Shown here piece after piece: positions 52,921-62,785 of a DNA stretch of 64,000 bases (the first letter of the stretch is position 1; every line of letters starts with the position of its first letter). The position numbers and the translations under genes were made by a program. Source of the DNA: Bacillota bacterium. GTDB lineage: Bacteria; Bacillota; Clostridia; Oscillospirales; Ruminococcaceae. The notes below the pieces were generated by a model that was not told the DNA's origin, ran no database searches, and worked only from the letters and a program-made list of their open reading frames with translations. Location: the NCBI GenBank assembly GCA_023460035.1, contig JAEWRN010000042.1, positions 81,471 through 145,470 of the forward strand, read 5' to 3'.

Positions 52921-52964
52921 AACAGACCGCCGAAACCGGTTAATGGTTTCGGGGGTCTGCGTGT
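52921..52964 (-). terminator. intrinsic terminator after XRE gene
   Basis: CAGACCGCCGAAACC pairs with GGTTTCGGGGGTCTG (one wobble), followed on the minus strand by TTTTTTATT. It ends the XRE gene and, on the other strand, may stop the relaxase remnant. Confidence 0.8.
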
Positions 52965-52974
52965 TTCAGCTTCA

Positions 52975-53325
52975 TTATTTTCTGAGATTGGCGTCTCTGC
53001 GCAGGGTTGCTTTCATGGACTCCATCATGTCTTTGATAATCCGTATCTCATAATCGTCGCAGTCTTCGAGAATGCCTTTGATGTCCTTCTCAAACTGAAT
53101 TTTCGATTTAATCACACTGTCGCAAAGCAGATCATCAACGGAAATCGATAAGGCATTTGCAAGGCTTACTATGGTGGTCAGGCTGACACGAGTTGTTCCG
53201 GTTTCAATGTTGCTGAGATGCGTAGGCGACAATTCAATCGTCTCTGCAAGCTTCTCCTGCGTGAGATCAGCCTTTATACGAGCAATCTTGATCCGTTTTC
53301 CGATTGCCTTATAGTCAAGCTCCAT
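52975..53325 (-). CDS. XRE-family HTH regulator, divergent from SLOG gene
   Basis: The 116-residue protein has an HTH in its first 65 residues (IGKRIKIARIKADLTQEKLAETIELSPTHLSNIETGTT in consecutive helices) and a helical tail (YEIRIIKDMMESMKATLRR). AGGAGG precedes the ATG. TACAATA/TATTGTA at 53351-53368, between it and the SLOG gene, is a possible operator. The pair mirrors the XRE/SLOG pair at 21.5-22.4 kb. Confidence 0.87.
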   Translation of the reverse strand: MELDYKAIGKRIKIARIKADLTQEKLAETIELSPTHLSNIETGTTRVSLTTIVSLANALSISVDDLLCDSVIKSKIQFEKDIKGILEDCDDYEIRIIKDMMESMKATLRRDANLRK

Positions 53326-53454
53326 AATATCCTCCTTTGCTTCAAAAAGTTACAATAAAGATATTGTACCTATGGCAAGGGGACATTATAATAATCTGTG
53401 ACCGTATTTCACGGCAACACGCCAAGAACTCACGAAATTTGAGGTAAACTTTTT

Positions 53455-53873
53455 ATGAAGACATGTACATTTGCCGGACATCGGGAAGTATTTGCTTCCG
53501 GCGTGGAAGCAGATATAGACAGCGCAATCGAAACGATTCTTGCCAACGACTTAGATTTTGCGTTTTACACCGGCGGCATGGGAGAATTCGACAGTAAGTG
53601 TTCCGCAGCGGTAAGAAAGGCAAAGCGCACTCATCCCGAAAAGGACATAAAGCTCTTTCTTGTGGAGCCATATATGAAGACTGAAATCAATGAGGGCAAG
53701 GACTACTACGAGGCATTCTTTGATGATGTGCTGGTTCCGATAGAACTTGCTGAAGTTCATTACAAAAAGGCAATTACACAACGAAACAAGTGGATGATAG
53801 ATCGGTCTGACTATCTGATTGCTTTTGTTCACCGGGATTTCGGCGGAGCATACGAGACAATGAAATACGCAAG
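53455..53873 (+). pseudogene. SLOG-family gene cut by IS21-like element
   Basis: The frame begins TCTFAGHREVFASGVEADI and has the SLOG loop FAFYTGGMGEFDSKCSAAV and LIAFVHRDFGGAYETMKYA. Complete proteins continue with about ten more residues of the last strand (compare KGLKII in the copy at 21.5 kb). Here the frame runs into the IS end and reads unrelated codons until 54015, so the C-terminus is lost. Function may be damaged, since the last strand is part of the fold. Confidence 0.75.
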
Positions 53874-54890
53874 TGTTAGCGGCCGGCGAGAATCGCCATT
53901 TAGGGCCCGGCAAGAATCGCCAGATGCAGACCACATAAAAAAGCCATTCCTTTATACCATCGAATCCTGTAAACTGGAAAGTGACCAAACAACCCAGCGG
54001 AAAGGAGTACGATGAATGTAAATAAAAGGAATGACTTTGTGCCCATTATAGCACAAGCCATCGAAGAAATGGAAACTGAAGCCGGACGGCCTTTTGCTGT
54101 TGAGGAACTCAATCTTGCGGAGTTGCAACGGCGCACAGGGCTTTCAAGATCCAAGCTGCGAACTTTGAAAAAGAGCGGTTTTGAGAAAACACCTCATGGA
54201 TTAAAGGAAAAGCCCAAAAGCACTGTGCTTAAGGGATATACCGCCATCCTGGACAACCTACTCTTACAGGGTGTCACCAATTCTGTAGTATGCTTGCAGA
54301 GGCTCCAAGGGGCAGGATTCATCGGAAGTCAGACCACAGTAAAGCGGTATATAGCCGCACACAAATATCTAGTTCCGGCCAAGCGGCAACAGGTTGCACC
54401 GCAAGGCAATCGTGGACGGCGATATCTGACAGGTCCGGGCGAGGCCTACCAAATGGATTGGGGATTCACCAAGGTTCTAACCCCCGATGGCCAAGAATAC
54501 CAGGTGGCCTGCTTTGCCATGATCTGCCACCATTGTGGCCAGCGCTATGTTGAATTCTTTCCCAATGCCAAGCAGGAAAGCTTGTTTGTTGGAATGATTC
54601 ACGCATTTCGATACATGGGAATCCCTCGGTATGTCTTAACTGACAATATGAAAAGTGTTGTTGTTAAGCGCGATTTTGAAGGGCATCCCATTTGGCAGAA
54701 GGACTACGAGGCCTTTATGAAGGCTGTTGGCTTTGAAACCAAGCTCTGTAAACAGAGGCATCCATTTACCAAAGGAAAAGTTGAGCGGCTTGTGCGGTTT
54801 GTGAAAGAAAATTTTCTTGTTGACCGTGTGTTTCATGACATTTCCAATTTAAACTGGATGGCATTAGAGTGGTGCAATGAGCAAAATGGG
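53874..54890 (+). mobile_element. IS21-like element, left part
   Basis: The left end carries two direct copies of a 16-bp motif (CCGGCGAGAATCGCCA at 53883-53898 and CCGGCAAGAATCGCCA at 53907-53922), typical of the multiple end repeats of IS21. istA follows; istB and the right end are missing, replaced by IS66-like sequence. Confidence 0.65.
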
Positions 54891-54956
54891 GGGTGCGGAC
54901 AAAAACTTGGACCAAACAATATGGTACAGGAGAACCCTTACAGATTTATTGGCTGA
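54012..54956 (+). pseudogene. istA: istA transposase, C-terminally truncated
   Basis: The frame encodes an HTH part (LAELQRRTGLSRSKLRTLKKSG) and an rve/DDE core: AYQMDWGF, VLTDNMKSVV and KGKVERLVRFVKENF give all three acidic residues. After WCNEQNG (near 54885) the sequence is no longer IstA-like, so about 100 or more residues are missing. AAAGGAG precedes the ATG. Without istB the element is not expected to move. Confidence 0.8.
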
Positions 54957-56389
54957 GCCAAATGACCTTGTGGGATTGGAAGGTGTTAGGAACAAGGTTC
55001 AAGGCTATACGCGCAAGCCTAATCGCACCAAAGAGGAGCTTGCAAAATGTTTGGTGCATAAAAAAAGTGGTCTGCGAATTGCCGGAGGACAAGCAGTCCT
55101 GCGCAGTGTGCGGCTCTGCTCTGACAAAGATTGGCGAGAAATTTGTACGCACGGAGCTAGTCATCATTGAACCGCAGATGTACGCCATCGACTACTACAT
55201 TGCAAGCTACAAATGCAGCGCATGTGAGCAGAGCACCGGCGAAACAGCGATTGTACAGGCTGCAACACCGGTACCGGTCATGAAAAAGAGTATGGCGGCG
55301 CCGGCCACGGTTACCTACATCATGCAGGAAAAGTTTGAGAACGGCGTTCCGCTTTACCGACAGGCAGAGTATTGGAAGGGGCGCGGAATCGAACTGAACC
55401 GCAACACCATGGCCAACTGGGTCATTCGCAGTTCGCGGTGGTTCGTTCCCCTTTGGGAGCTGCTGCGCAATGAGCTGCTCGACAGCGATATCATCAATGC
55501 AGACGAAACCGACTGTCACGTGCTGAAAGAAGACGGCCGGGAAGCAAAACAGATGTCAAAGATGTGGCTGTTCTGTTCCCCGCAAAAGAACATTTCGCTC
55601 TACAAATATCACCCGAGCCGTGGCGGCAAGGTAGCCAATGAAATGCTGAAAGGCTTTTCCTGTTATCTGCAAAGCGACGGTTATTCCGCATACAATGCAG
55701 TGGATACGGCAATTCGTGTTGGCTGTTGGGCACATGCGCGCCGCAAATGGGTGGAGTGTTTTCCAAAAGGCGTTGTCCCGGACAAAAGCGTATCCAAACA
55801 GGCGTTTGACCTGGTGGAGCAAATTTTTGCTATAGAAAAAAGCCTTGCTCCACTCTCAGCTGAAGAACGCAAGCAAAAAAGAAACGAAAGAATGCGGCCG
55901 TTACTTGACCGGTACTGGATGCTGTTGGAGAGCATCGCCGCCGAAAAGAACACAAGCCTTTACAAGGCGCAAAACTACTCGCTGCGTCAGCGGCAATACC
56001 TCGAAGCGGTTTTGTTGGACGGCCGTCTGGAAATGACCAACAATTTGGCAGAACGCACGGTGAAGCCGTTTGTTATGGCAAGAAAGAATTTTCTATTCTG
56101 TGATACGGCAAAGGGCGCAGATTCCAGTGCCTTGTGCTTCAGTATCATCGAAACGGCAAAAGAAAACGGATTGAATCCCTACAAATATCTCACCTATGTT
56201 TTAAGCGCAGCACCGAGCTTGGATTTGAGCGATCGTGATGCAGTGCAAACACTGCTACCGTGGAACGCGCTCGCGCATTGCCGTGTAGCGAATGCATAAC
56301 CGGCATCAGCAAGATGCATCATAACCAACAATCACAGCCGCTGCCCTTTTGGGTGGCGGCTGTGTGACGTTAATGCAGTTGACGCTTAC
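54890..56389 (+). mobile_element. IS66-like element, left-truncated
   Basis: The right end is marked by GTTGACGCTTAC (56378-56389), the usual terminal sequence of IS66 elements in reverse. The left terminal repeat and tnpA/tnpB are absent. A hairpin CACAGCCGC/GCGGCTGTG (56332-56366) follows the transposase. The left boundary with istA, about 54890-55000, is approximate. Confidence 0.7.
54893..56299 (+). pseudogene. IS66-family transposase (TnpC), frameshifted
   Basis: From about 55050 the frame reads a good TnpC: zinc knuckle CAVCGSALTKIG, FENGVPLYRQAEYW, ADETDCHVL and GCWAHARRKWVECF, then LEMTNNLAERTVKPFVM and KNFLFCDTAKGADSS. Just upstream, the N-terminal segment YTRKPNRTKEELAK is in another frame (54877 frame), so a frameshift near 55045 splits the gene. 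The first 100 or so residues expected for TnpC are missing. Confidence 0.8.
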
Positions 56390-56400
56390 TATAAAACGAT

Positions 56401-56581
56401 CCTAAGGCGATACCGCACAATTCTAAGCGTTGGATTGCGATAGCAAATTTTTGTCAGATTGCATAAAAATGGCGCAGGCGGGCTAACGCCCGGCAAGGAG
56501 TTTTTGTGCAAGATTACGGAAAATTCGCCCGCAAAACGGCGCTTAAGGCGTTAGCCTTGAATTGTGCGGTGTTGCCCTAAA
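56401..56581. repeat. MITE-like element with inverted ends
   Basis: The left end AGGCGATACCGCACAATTC (56405-56423) matches the reverse complement of 56559-56577 at 16 of 19 positions, and flanking TAAGG/TAGGG continue the similarity. Between them lies a G/C-rich segment without a gene (GCGGGCTAACGCCCG forms an inner stem near 56480). The size, about 180 bp, and lack of coding potential suggest a MITE or a repeated structured RNA. Confidence 0.55.
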
Positions 56582-56596
56582 TATATGTAGGTAGTG

Positions 56597-58108
56597 TCAA
56601 ATAGTACCGTCCCAAGTAGAAACCACCGTGCTTTTTTTCTCCAACTCGTCAAACCAGTGGCTTGTTACAACCTTGGTTTCGGTATAGAACCGATATCCAT
56701 CTTTTCCGAGGCAATGCAAATCGCCCACAAAGGAGTTTTTATGTCCTGAGAAGGGGAATACGCCGATGGGAACCGGAATTCCAACATTGATGCCCACCAT
56801 GCCTCCATCCGTATGGCGCGCAAACTCGCGTGCATAGTGGCCGTTTTGTGTAAAGATTACTGAGCCATTGGCAAAAGGATTACGGTTCATTTTTTCCAGG
56901 CCTTCCTCAAAGGTTTTGACTCGTTTGATGCACAAAACCGGCCCGAAAATTTCACAATTGCCCACGGTCATATTTTCCTCCACATAGTCGAGGATTGTTG
57001 GGCCAAGATAGAACCCGTTTTCAAACCCTTCCACCGTAACCTTGCGCCCATCCAGTACAATTTTTGCGCCTTCTTCTATCCCCTGATCAATCCATTTTAA
57101 AATTGAATCACGGTGAGCTGCATTGATAACGGGGCCTAGCTTTGTTGTTTTATCATAAGCCGGGCCAACTTTCAGCGCGCTTGCTTGACGACTCAGCTCC
57201 ATCACCAGCCGATCTGCAATTTCTTCCTGTACAACCACTACGGGCAACGCCATGCACCGCTCTCCCGCACAGCCAAAGGCGGAGTTGATGATTCCCGCCG
57301 CCACACGTTCCACTGGAGCATCATTGAGCACCAGCGCATGATTCTTCGCTTCGCATAACGCCTGCACGCGTTTGCCGGAAGCAGCCGCCGTGGCATAAAT
57401 ATGTTTGCCCACTGCGGTAGAGCCAACAAAGGTAATACCTTTTACATCGGGGTGTGTCAGCAGCAGCTCGGCTTCCTTTCGAGAGCACGTAACAATATTA
57501 ATCACACCCGCAGGAAGGCCGGCCTCTTGATATAGCTCTGCAAAACGCAGAGCAGTCTGCGGCGTAAAGGAAGCCGCTTTTAACACAATGGTATTGCCGC
57601 AAGCAATGCACATAGGCGTCATCCAGCCCATCGGAATCATTGCTGGGAAATTGAACGGCACGATTCCGGCAAAAACCCCCAAGGGTTCCCGATAGAGAAC
57701 GGTGTCATACCCGTTGGAAGCATCCATAAGGCTCTCGCCCATCATCAAGGATGGCGCTGAAATCGCCTGCTCCGTTCCTTCTTTCGCTTTTAACACATCG
57801 CCTTGTGCCTCAACCCAGCTTTTTCCGTTTTCGCGCGCCACCAACATTGTCAATTCATCCATATGTTCCACAATCAGCTCTCGTAGCCGATATAGAATTT
57901 GCACACGCTTTAAAACCGGTGTGGAAGACCATGCAGGAAAGGCCGCTTTCGCACTTGCCACGGCCAACTCCACTTCCCCCGGCAGACAGCACGGAACATG
58001 GGCAATAACTTCGCCGGTGCTGGGGTCGTAGGCATCTGTATATTTTTCGGTTTTTGAAGCAAGAACCTTGCCATGGGCATAATAGCCAAGCTTTTTGATT
58101 GAATCCAT
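56597..58108 (-). CDS. aldehyde dehydrogenase, methylmalonate-semialdehyde type
   Basis: The 503-residue NAD-dependent enzyme has the ALDH core FAGIVPFNFPAMIPMGW, KAASFTPQTALRFAEL and FVGSTAVGKHIY, with the catalytic cysteine in CAGERCMALP near residue 283. The sequence is closest in style to MmsA/IolA, which turn semialdehydes into acyl-CoA. The start at 58108 follows AGGAG; longer frames upstream have no ribosome site. As the last gene of the glycyl-radical cluster it probably oxidises the aldehyde made by that enzyme. Substrate not known. Confidence 0.87.
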   Translation of the reverse strand: MDSIKKLGYYAHGKVLASKTEKYTDAYDPSTGEVIAHVPCCLPGEVELAVASAKAAFPAWSSTPVLKRVQILYRLRELIVEHMDELTMLVARENGKSWVEAQGDVLKAKEGTEQAISAPSLMMGESLMDASNGYDTVLYREPLGVFAGIVPFNFPAMIPMGWMTPMCIACGNTIVLKAASFTPQTALRFAELYQEAGLPAGVINIVTCSRKEAELLLTHPDVKGITFVGSTAVGKHIYATAAASGKRVQALCEAKNHALVLNDAPVERVAAGIINSAFGCAGERCMALPVVVVQEEIADRLVMELSRQASALKVGPAYDKTTKLGPVINAAHRDSILKWIDQGIEEGAKIVLDGRKVTVEGFENGFYLGPTILDYVEENMTVGNCEIFGPVLCIKRVKTFEEGLEKMNRNPFANGSVIFTQNGHYAREFARHTDGGMVGINVGIPVPIGVFPFSGHKNSFVGDLHCLGKDGYRFYTETKVVTSHWFDELEKKSTVVSTWDGTI

Positions 58109-58274
58109 ATTGCTTAAACTCCTTTTGTGATGAAAATAGAACGCATCGCCCGGTTGAATGCAGCGCGGCAACGCAAAAGCAGCGTGAGCCTGCTGTACTT
58201 TATTGGCGTTTGCGCCGCTTGCGCAGAAATGCGGCTGTGCCGAAGGGTTACACCAACCAGATGGTTTTACGGTT

Positions 58275-59129
58275 TCAAAACTTGGCGTTTTCCGGATCTG
58301 ACCCTGTGCGTCCCACGCAAGCCAACCCGTCAATTATGGCCATATCCTGTTCCGAAATTTCAAAATCAAACACTTTCAAATTCTCCGCAATACGCGCAGG
58401 TGTCACTGATTTTGGCAGCGGAAGAACTTGTTTTTGCAACCCCCAGCGCAAACAAAGCTGCGCACAGGACTTTTGGTATTTTTGAGCAAGTGTGTTCAGC
58501 GTTTCATCAGATAACAATTTCCCTGAGCCCAGCGGGCTCCATGCTTCGATCTGGATTTGATGCGCCTGACAAAACGAAACAGTTTCAGGTTGCAGCCAGC
58601 CGGGATGAAACTCGATTTGGTTGACCATGGGCGCGACTTGTGCTGTTTTTAGCAGGGCTTCCAAATGATTACAAAGAAAGTTACTGACGCCAATGGCGCG
58701 CACATAGCCTTCCTGCAGCAGATGTTCAAAAGCGCGCCATGTTTCGCTGTTTGCCAATTCATAGGTATCGCGAAACGCAACCGGCCGCGGCCAGTGAATC
58801 AGATATAGATCAAGATACTCCATATTTAAGCGCTTAAGCGATTCTCCGAACGCCTGCAGCGTAGCCTCATAGCCGCGCACGTCGTTCCACAGCTTGCTTG
58901 TGACAAACAAGCTTTCCCGCGCAATGCCGGCAGCGCGAATCCCTTCGCCCACCCCTGTTTCATTGCGGTATGCCGCCGCTGTGTCGATGTGCCTGTAGCC
59001 CGCCGCTATTGCACCTTCGACTGCAGTGGAAACAGTTTTTCCGTCTTCGATCTGCCATGTGCCAAAACCTACGCAAGGGATTTGTACGTTATTGCGCAGC
59101 AGGTAGTTTTTTTTCTGATGTTCAAGCAT
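58275..59129 (-). CDS. aldo/keto reductase
   Basis: The 284-residue TIM-barrel enzyme shows the AKR tetrad in GYRHIDTAAAYRNE (Asp, Tyr), FVTSKLWND (Lys) and LIHWP (His), and the NADPH-binding end PLPKSVTPARIAEN. It reduces aldehydes or ketones. AGGAG lies about 11 bases before the ATG at 59129. Between the GRE gene and the ALDH gene it offers a second fate, reduction, for a carbonyl product. Confidence 0.9.
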   Translation of the reverse strand: MLEHQKKNYLLRNNVQIPCVGFGTWQIEDGKTVSTAVEGAIAAGYRHIDTAAAYRNETGVGEGIRAAGIARESLFVTSKLWNDVRGYEATLQAFGESLKRLNMEYLDLYLIHWPRPVAFRDTYELANSETWRAFEHLLQEGYVRAIGVSNFLCNHLEALLKTAQVAPMVNQIEFHPGWLQPETVSFCQAHQIQIEAWSPLGSGKLLSDETLNTLAQKYQKSCAQLCLRWGLQKQVLPLPKSVTPARIAENLKVFDFEISEQDMAIIDGLACVGRTGSDPENAKF

Positions 59130-59159
59130 CAAAATCGTTCTCTCCTTCCATAACAGGGT

Positions 59160-61571
59160 TTATAACAAACCGTGCTCAACCCGTTTTAAATGCACCTTTT
59201 GGGATTCTTTGCTCAGCAGCGTGTAATACGCAGACCAGCCGCCCATACGCACGCGCAGACCGCGATACTTGTCGGGCGTTTCCATTGCTTTACGCAATTC
59301 CTCTGCGCTGGTAACCGTGAGCGTCATCATGTTGCCGCCCATTTCGACGAAGGCTTTCACCATTGCCGCAACGCGACGTGTTCCGACTTCGCCCTCCAAG
59401 CCGTTTGCACTGATTCGCAAATCGATGGGGGCTCCTGCGGCCATTGTTGCGGTATTGATTTTGAGATAAGAATTCAGCGCGGCGGTAGGTCCGGAAACAT
59501 CGCGGGCCGGAACCGGAGACATATTGGCAGAAATGGGTTCCCCGGACATCCGTCCGTCTGCGGACGCTCCGATCTTTTTGCCGATATTTACAATCCAGGA
59601 AAATGTGCCAATGCACGGCGAATAGATAATGTCGCTGTATTGGCTGTTGTAGTAATCCACGCGCTCAATGAAATAGTCCACCATTTCCTTAGCAATTGCG
59701 TCAACCTCTGCAATTCCATTGCCAAACTTAGGCGCATCGTTGATAAAGCGTAGCCGTAGCATTTCGTTGCCGGCCCAATCGTTTTGCAAAATATGTACCA
59801 GCTGCTCGAGTGTGATAATCTCTTCTTCGTAAACAAATTTTTTGATGGCCGCTACCGCATCTGCGGCATTAGAAACCGCTTCGCACAAGATATGCCACAA
59901 ATCATAGCGCGCACCATGATGGCACAAATCAGTGAGCTGTGCAATACAGTCCTGCGTCAGCGCAGAAAGCAACGGGTTGCTGCTGAACGGGCCGTGACTG
60001 CCATCAGTGTAAATCTGCTGCGCAAAGCTTCTCGTGCAGGCTCCCAGCATCGCATCCAGCTGCATTTTCCATGCGCGCATCAGGTCCTGCACATCTTTAA
60101 ATTGGGCGGGATCTCCCGTATCAATACCGTCAACAATTTCGTTGGTTGGCCCGCACCATGGAGAAAAGGATTGCGGGTCGTCTGCATCTGCTGCTTTTTC
60201 AAGCGCACGCGTCTTTGCATAAACCAAAGATTTTCCCCGGTTTAGCGCAAGTTCTAGCAAGTACAAAAAATTGATGCCGCGGATCATTTCCTGGTTGGAA
60301 GAACCCTGTAAAAGCGTTTCCCAGCAGTTGGAGTTTGCATAGTTGCAGGCGTCCTCTAAACGCACTCCTAGCTTTTGATAGGCCGGAATAATAATGTCAT
60401 CGTTGTTAATGTAGGGCATTCCGCCGCCGCTTTTAAGAACCTCGGCAACACGCTCGACCAATTCCGGCGGGCTGTTTTTATGCAGACGGACGGTTACTGT
60501 TGGGTCTGTCATTTGCAGTTTTTCGTGTGCGTTGAGAAAGAGATATGTCAGCACACTGGTCATGTCGTTTCCGTCCGCATCTAAGCCGCTCAATAAAATA
60601 TTTTGCCCCCAATGATTGATTGCGTCCGCCTCATCTGTTTCTATTTTTGAAACAAACCCAAAATTATAATCCAGTCGGCACTGTGTGGGAGCGCCCGGCA
60701 ATGTTTTTTGATCGACAACGTATTTTTCGGGGTCCAGCTGCGCACGGTCATTTACGCGCAAACAAAATTGATCCACAAAATCTTGCGCCTGTTGCAGTGT
60801 TATGTTACCCGCCAGGTAGTCTTTTTCAAAATACGGGTTAAGCACACGGTCAATGCAGCCGATTGACAGGTATGACATGGTTTCTCTGAAAATATAGTTG
60901 AGGAACCACAGCGACTGCACAGCCTCCCGAAAGGTTTGTGCAGGTTTTGCCGGCACGTTGTGAAAAACATCTGCCATTTCAAGCAAATTGGCCTTCCGTG
61001 CGTTGTCTGTTTCTTTTTCTGCCATTGCATATGCCAGCTTTTCATAGCGATACGCCAAATCCAGCACTGCATTCAATTCGATGCGCACAGCCGCAGCAAA
61101 CACACGATGAGGGTCATTTTCCGATGTTTCCTTTCCCAAGCTCTTTTCGCGCGCGTCTAACTGCTCCAGCAACCCCTGGATTCCTATGTGAAGCAGCGTT
61201 TCATAATCCGGGCATTTATGCGACATATTAAGCGTGCATTTGCCGAGCTCGTCTTTGCGCAAAAACGCAGGCAGCACACACCGCACAATGCAATCATCCC
61301 GCATACAATTTCCGGCAATAAGCGCCCACGGCTCAATCACAATCGGCATTTGCGTTACCGTTTCGGCAAAGGCAAGGGCACGCCGATAGCTTGTTGGGAG
61401 CGTTTCTGTTTGCGCCGTTAAAACGCTTCTGTCACCGCCCCACATTTGCTGTTTTTGATGCATCCGCAGGGTAAGAGCGTCAAAGTATTCTTGAATTAAC
61501 GCTGTTTTTTTTCGCAACGCGGGGTCTGCGCACGCCTGCTGCGTTGCCTGCTGCAAGGTTTCGTTTTTCAT
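59160..61571 (-). CDS. glycyl radical enzyme, eliminase/dehydratase-like, substrate unknown
   Basis: The 803-residue enzyme has the PFL-like barrel. The radical glycine is in VRMGGWSAYY near residue 775. The thiyl cysteine is in NSNCWETL near residue 416, with Glu two residues later; one cysteine and this Glu are typical of dehydratases and lyases, not of pyruvate formate-lyase, which has two cysteines. The motif NCWE differs from the common GCVE. AGGAG precedes the ATG. It was once translationally coupled to its activase; an IS6-like element now lies between. The carbonyl product would go to the aldehyde dehydrogenase and reductase genes. Confidence 0.9.
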   Translation of the reverse strand: MKNETLQQATQQACADPALRKKTALIQEYFDALTLRMHQKQQMWGGDRSVLTAQTETLPTSYRRALAFAETVTQMPIVIEPWALIAGNCMRDDCIVRCVLPAFLRKDELGKCTLNMSHKCPDYETLLHIGIQGLLEQLDAREKSLGKETSENDPHRVFAAAVRIELNAVLDLAYRYEKLAYAMAEKETDNARKANLLEMADVFHNVPAKPAQTFREAVQSLWFLNYIFRETMSYLSIGCIDRVLNPYFEKDYLAGNITLQQAQDFVDQFCLRVNDRAQLDPEKYVVDQKTLPGAPTQCRLDYNFGFVSKIETDEADAINHWGQNILLSGLDADGNDMTSVLTYLFLNAHEKLQMTDPTVTVRLHKNSPPELVERVAEVLKSGGGMPYINNDDIIIPAYQKLGVRLEDACNYANSNCWETLLQGSSNQEMIRGINFLYLLELALNRGKSLVYAKTRALEKAADADDPQSFSPWCGPTNEIVDGIDTGDPAQFKDVQDLMRAWKMQLDAMLGACTRSFAQQIYTDGSHGPFSSNPLLSALTQDCIAQLTDLCHHGARYDLWHILCEAVSNAADAVAAIKKFVYEEEIITLEQLVHILQNDWAGNEMLRLRFINDAPKFGNGIAEVDAIAKEMVDYFIERVDYYNSQYSDIIYSPCIGTFSWIVNIGKKIGASADGRMSGEPISANMSPVPARDVSGPTAALNSYLKINTATMAAGAPIDLRISANGLEGEVGTRRVAAMVKAFVEMGGNMMTLTVTSAEELRKAMETPDKYRGLRVRMGGWSAYYTLLSKESQKVHLKRVEHGLL

Positions 61572-61596
61572 TTTCTACTCTCCTTTGCACAATAAG

Positions 61597-62785
61597 CGGA
61601 CTGTAAAGTTAAATGAAAGTTGAGGACCCGTCAGCCCTTCTGGTACAATGGTTTCACCACAAAACACATGTACTCCCAGAAAGGAGACGAGTCCTCATGG
61701 CAAAATTGTATCAAATTTGCTGCCCGAAGTGCAACAACAAAACGGACTTTTATCGCTATGGAAAAGATTCGCATGGACATCAAAAGTATCAGTGCAAGAG
61801 GTGTCAGTTTCAGTGGGCACCAGACGCCCCGAAGGATCAACTTTTTTCTTCTAGGACAAAAAAGCATCCAGAATGCCCCATTTGCGGAAAAGCAATGTAT
61901 GTGCATCACGATAGAGAACACTACATTCACTACTCCTGCCGGGACAAGAAATGTAAGCACTCCGTCTTTGTGCCAAAGCCTACAGCTATTTCTGCACCGT
62001 CCATGTCCAAACTGTTCGGCAAGACGGATTTTAAACGGATGCGCTATCCTGTCCATGTGATTCTCATGGCCTTGAGCATGTTCTACCTAGGCAAGAACTC
62101 GTTCCGCAATATCGCTTTGATTTTGCATACCGTGATGAATGTCCAGGTTTCTCACACAACCATCAGCAACTGGTGTACCAACTTCGCCCCGATGTTCCAA
62201 AACATGGCTATACAGCTCATTCCAGCTCTGAATTTTAACTCTGACGAGTGGCACGCCGATGAAACCGTCGTTAAGATACAGGGCAAGAAATACTACCTCT
62301 GGCTCATCCTGGACAGCGAGACACGCTTTGTCCTCGGCTTCCATCTGGACCGCCACAGGGACAGCCCACAGGCTTTCACCATACTGGAAGCTGTGAAGGA
62401 TTTAGGCTCACCTCAAGCCATTGTGAGCGACCGTTACTTCGCCTATCAGATGCCTGTCAAGACGCTGTATGGGGTTCAGCATATCCGCGTGGAGAGTTTT
62501 CACGATGACATTACCAACAACCTCATTGAGTGTTTCAATAAGCAGTTCAAGGCTTGGTACAAGACCAAACAGGGCTTTTCGTCCTTCGCTTGTGCCAACA
62601 ACCTCATTTCCATGTTCATCTTCTTCTACAACTTCGTTCGCCCTCACTCCGCATTGAACGGTCTTACTCCAGCCCAATGTGCCGGGCTTCAACTGTCCAA
62701 AAAGTGTAAGCGCGAGTTTTTGCTCGTTGCGTAGAGCTTTTTCGTGCTTTCGGGTTCTCTTTTTTCATCTTTACTTTACAGTGCC
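61597..62785 (+). mobile_element. IS6-like insertion sequence with 8-bp target duplication
   Basis: The ends are CGGACTGTAAAGT (left) and, inverted, GGCACTGTAAAGT (right), with similarity running on through GAAA and ACCC. ACAATAAG is present at 61589-61596 and 62786-62793, directly flanking the element, so this is a clean 8-bp target duplication as made by IS6-type transposition. The element is 1189 bp and carries one transposase. Confidence 0.85.
61697..62734 (+). CDS. DDE transposase, IS6-like, with zinc ribbons
   Basis: The 345-residue protein has two N-terminal zinc ribbons (CCPKCNNKTDFYRYG with CKRC, and CPICGKAMYVHH with CRDKKC) and a DDE core: WHADETVVKIQGKKYYLWLI, VSDRYFAY and NNLIECFNKQFKAW. 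The end FYNFVRPHSALNGLTPAQ is typical of IS6/rve transposases. AGGAG lies ten bases before the ATG at 61697. No damage is visible, so the element may be active. Confidence 0.87.
   Translation: MAKLYQICCPKCNNKTDFYRYGKDSHGHQKYQCKRCQFQWAPDAPKDQLFSSRTKKHPECPICGKAMYVHHDREHYIHYSCRDKKCKHSVFVPKPTAISAPSMSKLFGKTDFKRMRYPVHVILMALSMFYLGKNSFRNIALILHTVMNVQVSHTTISNWCTNFAPMFQNMAIQLIPALNFNSDEWHADETVVKIQGKKYYLWLILDSETRFVLGFHLDRHRDSPQAFTILEAVKDLGSPQAIVSDRYFAYQMPVKTLYGVQHIRVESFHDDITNNLIECFNKQFKAWYKTKQGFSSFACANNLISMFIFFYNFVRPHSALNGLTPAQCAGLQLSKKCKREFLLVA

Noticed and set aside
58109..58333. N-terminal extension of the aldehyde dehydrogenase
   Set aside because: No ribosome site and no ALDH homology before MDSIKKLGYY; the start at 58108 has AGGAG.
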